Below are positions 29,595-37,179 of a DNA stretch of 64,000 nucleotides, piece after piece. Every line of letters starts with the position of its first letter. Position 1 is the first letter of the stretch. Source of the stretch: Alphaproteobacteria bacterium (lineage in GTDB: Bacteria; Myxococcota_A; UBA796; GCA-2862545). The notes under the pieces are model-generated. The model did no database searches, was not told where the DNA came from, and worked only from the letters and a program-made list of their open reading frames with translations. The position numbers and the translations under genes were made by a program. The DNA is taken from contig JACKEO010000021.1 of the NCBI GenBank assembly GCA_020632955.1, forward strand, positions 7,537 through 71,536, written 5' to 3'.

Positions 29595-31004
29595 TCAACT
29601 CTCGGGCAGGTCGAGCCCCAGGACGGCCACCACCTCGTCGGCGAAGCGCTCGGCCATGATCCGGTAGCCCTGGGTGTTGCAGTGGCAGCCGTCGTCGCTC
29701 AGGTAGTCCTCGCGCCGCTCGAAGCGCTGGGCGAACACCGGCCGGAAGTCCACGAAGGGGATGCCGTGCTCGGCGGCGACCTCGGCCACCTCGGCGTAGC
29801 CGTGGTCGGGGTAGGAGGACCAGATCATCGGCACGTCCCGGGCGGCACCGAGCTCGGCCAGCGTCTCCATGTCGGCGCGGAAGCTCTCGGAGATCAGGTC
29901 GCGCACGTCGCTGATGGCGTAGCCCTCCGTGGTGCGCGACAGGCGGTCCAGGTAGCGCCACAGCATGTTCTGGCGCACCTCGGGCACGGTCTCGGCCACC
30001 TCCAGCGCCTCCCACACCGGGCGTCGCTGCTGGAAGAGCGCGTCGGCCAGCGCGTGGAAGAGCCGTCCAGAACGGGGGAATGCGCGCAGTCCGTCCGTCC
30101 AGGTCTCCACGGCGCGGTCGAGGCGGCCCCGGTTGTTGTACGAGAAGCCGAGCTGGTAGAAGGCCTCGTCGGTCCGCTCGCCGCCCTCGATGTCGTACAG
30201 GGCGTGACGCAGCACCTCGATGGCCTCGTCGTACCGTCCCAGGCGCATCAGCGCGCCCGCCTGGCCGAGGGGTCCGAGCAGCGACCGCGGCAGCTCCTCG
30301 GCGAGCTGGGCGAAGCGCTCCGCGGCGCCCTCGTAGTCCCCCTGGTCCTCGAGCTCCCAGGCCTCCTGGTCGAGCTGCATGTGGCGTTCCGTGAAGCCCT
30401 CGGGTGGATCCACCCAGTCGGTGTCCTCCTCCTCGGTGAGCCCCACGACCTCCTGGTACTCCACCAGGTGGTTCGCCTCGCGCTGGATCTCGGCGAGGGT
30501 GGGCGCGCCGTCGTGGAAGTCGGGGTGGGACCACCCCACGGCGGCCACCTCGAGCATTCGCGCGAGCCGGGAGTGCCGGCGGAGCAGGGCGAGGGGACCC
30601 GGTGTCGCCGGCTCCGACAGCCGGATCGCGTTCCACGAGTTGTTCTCGCCCGTGGTGACGATCACGACGTCGGGTTCGTGCTCGTGGAGGTGGGCGGCCG
30701 CGTCGTCGACGAGCAGGGTGGTGTTGATGCCGGGCACGGCCACGTTCACCGTGCGGAAGAGGCGCTCGCCGGCACGCTCGTTGAGGATCTGCTCGAGCTG
30801 CTCCGGGAAGGAGATGCCGCCGATGCCGTAGGTGAACGAGTCGCCCTCGCACAGGATCGTGTACCGGGCGGGCGCGTCGGAGGTGGTGCGGTGGTCGGGT
30901 CGGAGGGCTGCGGCGAGCTGGAGCGCGGCCTCTGCCGTGAGCACCAGCGCCAGCGTCCCCAGCAGGAGCGCGAGGGCGCGGGCGGTCCAGGTTCGAGCGT
31001 GCAC
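29595..31004 (-). CDS. SGNH/GDSL-family hydrolase with internal tetratricopeptide segment
   Basis: A 469-residue membrane-anchored or exported esterase-like protein. An N-terminal hydrophobic helix ('ALALLLGTLALVLTAEAAL') precedes the SGNH core: block I 'ILCEGDSFTYG' with nucleophile Ser56, block III variant 'VTTGENNSWN', and block V 'DDGCHCNTQGY' near the C-terminus with the Asp/His pair. Between blocks III and V about 170 residues of helical repeats occur ('FAQLAEELPRSLLGPLGQAGALMRLGRYDEAIEVL', 'AFYQLGFSYNNRGRLDRAVETW'), a TPR insertion. Family members modify sugars or lipids by deacylation or acyl transfer; the substrate is unknown. A good promoter lies upstream. Confidence 0.82.
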   Translation of the reverse strand: MHARTWTARALALLLGTLALVLTAEAALQLAAALRPDHRTTSDAPARYTILCEGDSFTYGIGGISFPEQLEQILNERAGERLFRTVNVAVPGINTTLLVDDAAAHLHEHEPDVVIVTTGENNSWNAIRLSEPATPGPLALLRRHSRLARMLEVAAVGWSHPDFHDGAPTLAEIQREANHLVEYQEVVGLTEEEDTDWVDPPEGFTERHMQLDQEAWELEDQGDYEGAAERFAQLAEELPRSLLGPLGQAGALMRLGRYDEAIEVLRHALYDIEGGERTDEAFYQLGFSYNNRGRLDRAVETWTDGLRAFPRSGRLFHALADALFQQRRPVWEALEVAETVPEVRQNMLWRYLDRLSRTTEGYAISDVRDLISESFRADMETLAELGAARDVPMIWSSYPDHGYAEVAEVAAEHGIPFVDFRPVFAQRFERREDYLSDDGCHCNTQGYRIMAERFADEVVAVLGLDLPES

Positions 31005-31034
31005 GCACTCCCCCCTCGTCCGGGTCCGCGGGCG

Positions 31035-31063
31035 ATCCTAGGGCAGACGAGGCCATCTGTCGC
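31035..31063 (-). promoter_or_regulatory. Probable housekeeping promoter of the SGNH hydrolase gene
   Basis: On the minus strand, -35 GCGACA (31058-31063) and -10 TAGGAT (31035-31040) are separated by 17 bp. The predicted start near 31028 leaves a ~24-nt leader with a G-rich ribosome-binding site before the ATG at 31004. Confidence 0.45.
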
Positions 31064-31170
31064 ACCGGAGTCGGCCTGCATCGCCGATTCCCGCCGGTAC
31101 CCCCCGGGGATCGGGGGGCGTCGGCGACAGCCCGGTGGATCGCCGGGGTGGTGCGTCGGCTGCCGACGGG

Positions 31171-31199
31171 TGGCCAGCGCGCGGGGGCCCGCGTAGGCT
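31171..31199 (+). promoter_or_regulatory. Possible promoter of the hypothetical gene at 31226
   Basis: TGGCCA (31171-31176), a 17-bp spacer and TAGGCT (31194-31199) resemble -35 and -10 boxes of the main sigma factor. The start codon is 26 bp downstream of the -10 box. Confidence 0.35.
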
Positions 31200-31225
31200 C
31201 CGGGGGCCAACCGTGAGGACTGCAC

Positions 31226-32086
31226 GTGGGCTTCGCACGACCCCGCGGGCGCGGACGCTGGGCCCCCGCAGCCCAGGCCGTCGACACCGTGCACCTCACG
31301 CTCGAGTCGGCGCGTGCCCGCTACCGCGTCCGCGCCGCCCGACGCGGTCTCCAGCAGGCCCTGGCGACGCTGGGCTCGGTGCGTCTCGCCCTGTGCGAGG
31401 GGGAGCTCGACACGCTGCTCACGCTGGTGGAGCGACTCTGGCCCCCGCGGGGCACCGCGGAGGCCCCAGGGCGGCCTCCGGCGCCGGTGCGGGCGTTGAT
31501 CGACCGTGCGCACGAGCCGCGCCTCCCCATCCCGGTGGCGCTCGCCGGCCTGGGCCTCCCGCGGTCCGGCGGGGATCTCCCCACGGGCACCGACCTCTTC
31601 CTCGCGAACGGCGACCCCGTGGCGCCGGCGCTCTCTCGCGCCGCCGGTCGGGACGTGCTCGGGCGTCGGCTCGCGGGCGCGCTCCTGCCGGAGAGCGTGA
31701 TCGCCAGGGAGCTGCGCGCCGTCTCGCCCGACGCGGTGCGTGCCGAGACGGCCGTGGGCGTGGCCCTGCGCGCCTCGGCGGAGCTGGCCGCCACGGCGAC
31801 GCGCCTCGCGGCCCAGGCACGGGCGCTCGCCCTCACCACCGCCGACCTGCGGCCCGTGCTGGCGCAGCAGGCCGAGGGGCTGCAGCACCTGGCCGAGCGA
31901 GGCGAGCGTCGGCTCGGGTTCCAGGACCGTGCCCGACTGCGCACGGCGCTGGATCTGGCCTGGGCGGTGGCCCGTCTCGTCGAGCACCCGCTCGTCGACC
32001 CGTCGGGGCGGCCGGTGCCCGCGCGTGGTGCCCGTGCGGCGCCTCGCGCGCGGCCCCGTCAGAACATCATCCCCCAGACGATGTAG
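31226..32086 (+). CDS. Hypothetical helical protein
   Basis: I do not recognise this 286-residue product. It is rich in Ala, Arg and Leu and predicted mostly helical, with stretches such as 'AELAATATRLAAQARALALTTADLRPVLAQQAEGL' that could form coiled coils. No signal peptide, membrane helix or catalytic motif is seen. The GTG at 31226 is the first codon after a plausible promoter. The last 28 bp overlap the end of the convergent barrel-like gene, which makes the C-terminal ~10 residues a by-product of antisense sequence. The strong codon bias over the full length supports a real gene. Confidence 0.5.
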   Translation: MGFARPRGRGRWAPAAQAVDTVHLTLESARARYRVRAARRGLQQALATLGSVRLALCEGELDTLLTLVERLWPPRGTAEAPGRPPAPVRALIDRAHEPRLPIPVALAGLGLPRSGGDLPTGTDLFLANGDPVAPALSRAAGRDVLGRRLAGALLPESVIARELRAVSPDAVRAETAVGVALRASAELAATATRLAAQARALALTTADLRPVLAQQAEGLQHLAERGERRLGFQDRARLRTALDLAWAVARLVEHPLVDPSGRPVPARGARAAPRARPRQNIIPQTM

Positions 32087-34338
32087 AGCTCCACCGGCCA
32101 CGCGTAGGGGTCCAGCGCGATGCCCCGGGTCCACAGCGGCACGCCCACCACCACGGTGGCGGACGCCGGCGTGAGGCCGAACAGGTCGGCCACGAAGCCC
32201 ACGCCGCCCACGGCGCCGGCGGCCGCCACGGTGCGTCCCTCCGTCGATCCGATGCCCACGTCGACGCCCGCCAGCAGCTGCACGTCACGCAACCAGCCGA
32301 GCCCCAGCGGGACGGAACCCTGGCTGAGCGGCACGCCGCGCACCTCGAGGCTCGCCACGGTCTGCGTCCCGGTCTGCACGGCCCGATCCGGGAGGCCGCG
32401 CACGCCCTCGTCGCCCCCGAAGGCCAGCCGCTCCTGCGGGATGTCGGTGGCGGCCAGCCCCGTGGCGAGGCGACCCGCGAACACCACCCGCGTCCCCGCG
32501 GGGATCTCGGTCGTGGCGTGCGTGAGGACCCGGACGTAGGTCTGGCCGGAGCCCGGGGTCCCTCCGGCCGACACCGTGAGGCGCAGGCGGCCGCCCCGGC
32601 GTGGGAAGAACAGGCCCGTGCGGCTGTCCCAGCGGTAGGAGGCGGTGCCCCCCACCGACAGGGGCGCGGCGAGGTCGGTGCCGGGGAAGGTGGGGTTGAG
32701 CCAGGCCGTGTCGAGGCCCAGGGTCAGGGCGTGCTCGCGCACCGTGGGCTGGATCAGGCGGCCCGCGTAGCGGGTCCAGCGCAGGCTGGTGCCCAGGCGG
32801 GCGCGCTGGTCCGTCCAGAGGAGCAGTGCGGTGGCGTTGTGGGTGTCGGCGGCCCCCCGCGCGGTGAGCTGGACGAAGGCGGACGCGAAGCCCTGGGCCA
32901 CGTTGATGCCGGAGAGCTGTCCCCACAGGGTCCACCGGAGGGGGGCCGGTCGCACGTCTCCGGCCCGCGAGGCCTGACCGGTGTGGCGCTCGGGGTCGAG
33001 GGCCAGGCGACGGGGCGGCGCGTCGAGGGCCAGGGTGGTCTCGGCGGGTCCGACGGGCACGGCCCAGGTGCGGCGTCGCCCGTCCACGTCGACCACGAGC
33101 GTCTCGGCGGGTGCGTCGTCGGGCGCGTCGCGCCGGAGGTGTGCGGTGGAGCCCTCCAGACGCACCACGTAGTCCTGCTCCGGGTAGGCCTGGCGCCACC
33201 GGGCGACACCGTCCTCGGGCACGCCCGCCGCGGCGAGCGCGGCGTCCAGCGTCCAGCCCGCTGCCAGTCGCCGTCCGAGCGTCTCGACCGCGGGCCGGCC
33301 CAGGGTGTCGCCGAGCTGGGCCACCACCAGGGTCCCGGGGGCGTGCGGCGCGAAGCGCTCGGCGAGGTCGTCGGCCACCGGATCCGACGGCAGCACCCGG
33401 TCGAAGAGCTCGGCCTTGAAGGCCATCTCCCGGTTGTAGATGGCCGTGTCCACCAGCGGGATCCACTTGGTGAGCCCGAGCAGGTCCACCTGGAGCCTGC
33501 GCCGCAGCCGCGTCTCGTGCACCCGCCCGAGGGCCGCGCCCACCACCTCGCGTTCCAGCGCGCCGGCCTGGCCGGACCAGGCGGTGAGCAGGCCGCGCAC
33601 CACGGGATCGTGGTGCAGCCGGGCGAAGCCGGGGAAGACCCGCCAGGCGCGGTCCGAGAGGTAGGCGAGCCCCGCGCCGGGGCGCACGAGGCGGCGCCTC
33701 AGCGGGGACTCCACCACCACGCCGGTCCATCGCCTGCCCTCGAAGGTGGCCAGGGCGAGCTGGTCGGGGAGGTGGCGTCGCAGCCCGAGCCGCGGTCGCC
33801 TGCGCGTGATCAGGCGGACGTCGACGCCCTCGCCCTGCACGCGGGTGACCTGCCCGCCGGGGACCACGGCGAGGGAGGCCCGGTCGGCCGTGCCGGTCCA
33901 CGACAGGAGGCCGCGCCCGGCCGCATCCCCCAGCGCGCCGGTGGTGTCGTCGGGCAGCTGGACCTGCACCTCCCACCGCACCTCCGGCAGCCGGCCATCG
34001 ACCAGGGGCTGGGGATACCAGCCGCCGTTCGCGAAGAGCCCGTGCGCCGTGGCGCCCAGGTCACCCCAGCGACGGGGCAGCACGGCCTCGAAGACCACGC
34101 GGTCCCCGTGGGCGTGGAAGCGGACGGTGCCCGCGTTGGCGCGCACGGGGAAGGTGCGCGCCTCTTCGAGGCCGTCGGCGGGCACGGGGAGGTCGGCGAG
34201 GGGATCCACCCAGGTGGCGTCGTCGAGATCCTCGGCGCGGAGCTCTCCCCGCACGGTGCGCAGGTCGGCGTCGACGGTGGCCACCAGGCGCACCGCCGGC
34301 GCGCCGAGCGCGACGGCGGCGAGCAGGGCCAGGATCAA
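32059..34338 (-). CDS. Exported protein with C-terminal BamA/surface-antigen-like beta-barrel
   Basis: A 759-residue product with a short signal peptide ('ILALLAAVALGAPA'). The C-terminal ~320 residues look like an outer-membrane barrel of the BamA/D15 class, with alternating strands and 'FGGDEGVRGLPDRAVQTGTQTVASLEVRGVPL', which resembles the conserved VRG-containing loop 6, ending in '...YIVWGMMF' with a terminal aromatic residue. The N-terminal ~430 residues faintly resemble the accessory domains of M1-type aminopeptidases ('NGGWYPQPL', 'AYLSDRAWRVFPGFARLHHDP'), but the HExxH zinc motif is missing. The start is a TTG at 34338 overlapping the stop of the upstream gene (TTGA), implying translational coupling. 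Function is unknown. Confidence 0.6.
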   Translation of the reverse strand: MILALLAAVALGAPAVRLVATVDADLRTVRGELRAEDLDDATWVDPLADLPVPADGLEEARTFPVRANAGTVRFHAHGDRVVFEAVLPRRWGDLGATAHGLFANGGWYPQPLVDGRLPEVRWEVQVQLPDDTTGALGDAAGRGLLSWTGTADRASLAVVPGGQVTRVQGEGVDVRLITRRRPRLGLRRHLPDQLALATFEGRRWTGVVVESPLRRRLVRPGAGLAYLSDRAWRVFPGFARLHHDPVVRGLLTAWSGQAGALEREVVGAALGRVHETRLRRRLQVDLLGLTKWIPLVDTAIYNREMAFKAELFDRVLPSDPVADDLAERFAPHAPGTLVVAQLGDTLGRPAVETLGRRLAAGWTLDAALAAAGVPEDGVARWRQAYPEQDYVVRLEGSTAHLRRDAPDDAPAETLVVDVDGRRRTWAVPVGPAETTLALDAPPRRLALDPERHTGQASRAGDVRPAPLRWTLWGQLSGINVAQGFASAFVQLTARGAADTHNATALLLWTDQRARLGTSLRWTRYAGRLIQPTVREHALTLGLDTAWLNPTFPGTDLAAPLSVGGTASYRWDSRTGLFFPRRGGRLRLTVSAGGTPGSGQTYVRVLTHATTEIPAGTRVVFAGRLATGLAATDIPQERLAFGGDEGVRGLPDRAVQTGTQTVASLEVRGVPLSQGSVPLGLGWLRDVQLLAGVDVGIGSTEGRTVAAAGAVGGVGFVADLFGLTPASATVVVGVPLWTRGIALDPYAWPVELYIVWGMMF

Positions 34339-35204
34339 TAGTTGAAGCCGAGCGCCACCGCGGCGTAGGCCCGCGCTCCGAGCGTGTAGCCCCCGGTGAG
34401 ACGGATCAGCAGCGAGCCGGCCACCACCTCGAGCCCGCCGGAGAAGCGCGCGAGGGCGATGGGCGCCTCGGCGGGGATCTCGGCGGGGTCGGGGCTGGCG
34501 GCGCCGAAGGCGGAGGCCCCGATCGAGGCGCCCAGCTCCACCGGCAGCACCGGCGCGGCGTAGACGGCCAGCAGCGAGATGTCGAGGTAGGGCGTGATGC
34601 GCGCCGCCTTCATGCCGGCCTTCGGACCCACCCGGAAGAGGCTGCCGAGGGTGCCGCCGAAGACCAGCGTGCCCAGCTCCAGCTCGTCGTTGCCGATGTA
34701 GCCGGTGTAGCCGAGGTGCAGGGCCACGTCGGGGTAGGGCTTGTCCTGTTCGACGAGGGCCACGCGGGCCCAGCCGCCGAGCACGCCCTGGCGGGTGGCC
34801 GCGACCCAGGCGCCCTGGAAGCCGAGCTCCACCGAGAAGGGCAGGCCCTTGCGCACCACGAGGCCCGGCGTGACCAGGAAGGGCTCGGGATCGCCTTCGG
34901 GGTGCACCCGCTCCCAGGCCGCAGGCTGGTCGGCGGCATCCGGGTAGACGTCCTTGAAGAACATCTGCACGGTGCCGGCCACCTCGAAGCCGCGCGCGCC
35001 CAGGGTGTAGGGGGGCAGCGGCGCGTGGGCGATGCCCGCGCCCAGCTCGGCCACCACCTGCCGGTAGTCGGCGGCGAGGGTGTCGCGGTCGAGCACCTCG
35101 ACCCCGCCGAAGGTGGTCATGCCGCTGAGGACGACGTCGTCAGGCCAGGCTGCCGCGGCGGGCAGCGGCAGCAGGACGGCGACGAGCATGCCCGGACCGC
35201 GCAT
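34335..35204 (-). CDS. Putative outer-membrane protein of unknown function
   Basis: A 289-residue exported protein: signal peptide 'MLVAVLLPLPAAAAWP', then alternating Gly- and aromatic-rich strands and a C-terminus '...AYAAVALGFNY' that resembles an outer-membrane barrel insertion signal. I cannot place it in a named family. It is the first gene of a two-gene unit with the BamA-like protein (4-base overlap), so the two products probably act together, for example as an export or assembly pair. A promoter is visible 15 nt before the leader. Confidence 0.6.
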   Translation of the reverse strand: MRGPGMLVAVLLPLPAAAAWPDDVVLSGMTTFGGVEVLDRDTLAADYRQVVAELGAGIAHAPLPPYTLGARGFEVAGTVQMFFKDVYPDAADQPAAWERVHPEGDPEPFLVTPGLVVRKGLPFSVELGFQGAWVAATRQGVLGGWARVALVEQDKPYPDVALHLGYTGYIGNDELELGTLVFGGTLGSLFRVGPKAGMKAARITPYLDISLLAVYAAPVLPVELGASIGASAFGAASPDPAEIPAEAPIALARFSGGLEVVAGSLLIRLTGGYTLGARAYAAVALGFNY

Positions 35205-35225
35205 GGACCTTCCGTGGACGGGGGC

Positions 35226-35255
35226 ACCCTAGCGCGCCGCTCGGCGCGGTGACAA
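35226..35255 (-). promoter_or_regulatory. Probable promoter of the two-gene outer-membrane unit
   Basis: On the minus strand, TTGTCA (35250-35255; five of six bases of TTGACA) and TAGGGT (35226-35231) are separated by 18 bp. The transcript would start near 35219, 15 nt before the ATG at 35204. Confidence 0.5.
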
Positions 35256-35317
35256 CGACGCGCGCGGCGCGCGACCGGTGCGCCGGATAGGCGCAGGCCC
35301 CCTCCGCCGGTGGCGCC

Positions 35318-36424
35318 GTGGCCGACGACGACCCGCTCGACCTGCTCCAGCCTGCGGCCACCCGCGTGCGCGATCCCGTGTCGGGACGCAGCGTCTGGCT
35401 GGCCGGCGTGGTGCGTGGGGGCCGCGTGCAGGGCGACGCGCTCCACCTGGAGACGGCCTTCACGGACGCCCACACGCCCGACCTCCGTGCGGCGATCGTG
35501 GCGGAGCTGGCGGGGGCGCTCGGCGCGGCCGGCTGGTCCGGATCGGTGGTGGCCGAGGAGGCCGCCCCGGCAGCGCCCACCCGACCTGCCGCGCCGGTGG
35601 CCGGCCTGGCGGGTCCCGGGATGCAGCCGCACGGGGGGCCGGTGCGCCTCGCGCCGCTGGAGGGCGTGCGTCACGTGGTGGCGGTGGCGTCGGGCAAGGG
35701 CGGGGTGGGCAAGTCCACCGTGGCGGCGAACCTGGCGGTGGGCCTGCGGCGCCTGGGCCTGCGGTCGGGTCTGGTGGACGCCGACGTCCAGGGTCCGAGC
35801 GTGCCCCTGATGCTCAACGCCACGGCGCGGCCTGGGGTCGCCGACGACGGACGCCTCGTGCCCGTGGCCTCCTACGGCGTGCGCTGCCTGTCGATGGGCC
35901 AGCTGGTGGCGCCGGGCGAGGCGATGGCGTGGCGGGGGCCCCTCGTGATGGACGCGGTGCGTCAGCTGCTGCAGCGCGCGCGGTGGGGCGAGCTCGACGT
36001 GCTGGTGGTCGATCTGCCGCCCGGCACGGGGGACGCGCAGCTCACCCTGATCCAGGCGGTGCCGCTGGCGGGCGCGGTGGTGGTCACCACGCCGCAGGAG
36101 GTGGCCCTGGCCGACGCCGTGCGGGCCTTCTCCATGTTCCGCCGGCTCGAGGTGCCCGTGCTGGGGCTCGTCGAGAACATGGCCTGGTACGAGCTCCCGG
36201 ATGGCCGACGCGATCCCGTGTTCGGCGAGGGAGGCGGGGAGCGCACCGCGCTCGCCCAGGGGGTCGACCTGCTCGCGCAGGTCCCGCTGCACACCTCGGT
36301 GCGGCGCGCAGGCGACCAGGGCCTGCCCGCTGTGCTGGGCAAGGGGCCCGTGGCCGAGGCCTTCCTGTCGGTGGCGCGCCAGGTGGCCGAGCGCCTTGGC
36401 CTGTCGGTGTCAGCGCCCGGCTGA
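35318..36424 (+). CDS. mrp: Mrp/ApbC-family P-loop ATPase
   Basis: Iron-sulphur cluster carrier-type ATPase. The 368 residues consist of a MIP18-like N-terminal domain ('LAGVVRGGRVQGDALHLETAF'), an Ala/Pro linker and the ATPase domain with deviant Walker A 'GKGGVGKST' at 126-134, 'VDADVQGPSVP', and 'VLVVDLPPGTGDAQLTL'. The CxxC pair that normally binds the cluster after 'ENM' is missing: the sequence runs 'VENMAWYELPDGRRDPVFGEGG'. It may therefore bind clusters differently or have another role. The GTG at 35318 is chosen from the start of similarity. The 3' end overlaps the convergent NlpC/P60 gene by 15 bp. Confidence 0.88.
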   Translation: MADDDPLDLLQPAATRVRDPVSGRSVWLAGVVRGGRVQGDALHLETAFTDAHTPDLRAAIVAELAGALGAAGWSGSVVAEEAAPAAPTRPAAPVAGLAGPGMQPHGGPVRLAPLEGVRHVVAVASGKGGVGKSTVAANLAVGLRRLGLRSGLVDADVQGPSVPLMLNATARPGVADDGRLVPVASYGVRCLSMGQLVAPGEAMAWRGPLVMDAVRQLLQRARWGELDVLVVDLPPGTGDAQLTLIQAVPLAGAVVVTTPQEVALADAVRAFSMFRRLEVPVLGLVENMAWYELPDGRRDPVFGEGGGERTALAQGVDLLAQVPLHTSVRRAGDQGLPAVLGKGPVAEAFLSVARQVAERLGLSVSAPG

Positions 36425-37081
36425 CGCGGGCAGCGTGGCCCACCCGCGCCAGAGCTCGCCGGCCAGGTAGCGGGTGCCTCGCGGGTCCTTCGCCGTGCGC
36501 ACGCGCAGCCAGTCGTTCAGCACCCGGCCCTCCTCGTCGGCGTGGTCGTGCGGCCGGTGCAGGTTGAGGTGCAGCAGCGTGCGTCCCTTGCTGGAGGAGA
36601 CGTGCGCCACCTCCACCGTGCCGTCGGGCAGCAGCCCCACCACCACGCCCACGTGGCTGAGCGGGTCGTCGAGGCGGTGGTTGCGGTTCCGGTCCCAGGT
36701 GTCGTCGAAGAAGGCCAGATCGCCCAGGGCCGGATCCCGGCGGCGGTGCACCGCGTCGGCGCGCTCCGCCAGTTCCCAGAGCGCCGCGGTGGAGGAGGGG
36801 AGCGCCATGCCCGACGCCTGCCCTGCGGCGCACACGAACCCGGAGCAGTCCTCGCGGAAGCCGGACGGGAACGGGCCGTCGACCAGATCGCGGGCCGCCT
36901 GCGCGAAGCGCTCCTGGGGCGTGCGCGGGCGGGGAGGCGTCGCCGGCCGCGTGGGCTCGATCACCCCCTCGGGCCGCGACAGCGGTGCGGTGGCATCCCG
37001 CACGGCGCCCAGGGGACCCGGCGGCAGCGGGACCTTCGCACAGGCCAGCAGGAGGAGGGGGAGCAGGGTCGGGGCGCGCAC
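36410..37081 (-). CDS. NlpC/P60 (C40) family lipoprotein
   Basis: A 223-residue lipoprotein, probably a cell-wall peptidase. The signal 'TLLPLLLLAC' places the lipidated Cys at residue 14. A Pro-rich spacer leads to a C40 domain with catalytic Cys79 in 'EDCSGFVCAA' and a downstream His in 'LSHVGVVVGLL'. The family cleaves peptide bridges in peptidoglycan. The GTG start at 37081 directly precedes the signal peptide. Transcription is divergent from the carbamoyltransferase-like gene. It could also be an amidase of the same fold acting on other substrates. Confidence 0.8.
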   Translation of the reverse strand: MRAPTLLPLLLLACAKVPLPPGPLGAVRDATAPLSRPEGVIEPTRPATPPRPRTPQERFAQAARDLVDGPFPSGFREDCSGFVCAAGQASGMALPSSTAALWELAERADAVHRRRDPALGDLAFFDDTWDRNRNHRLDDPLSHVGVVVGLLPDGTVEVAHVSSSKGRTLLHLNLHRPHDHADEEGRVLNDWLRVRTAKDPRGTRYLAGELWRGWATLPASAGR

Positions 37082-37179
37082 GGGGCCGTCCTGGGCGCGC
37101 TGTAACGCCGACCTGGGGGTGCCGGTCCGCCCTGCGCGCCGTCACCCGGTTAGGGCGGGCGGCTCCCGGAGTCCGCCCC

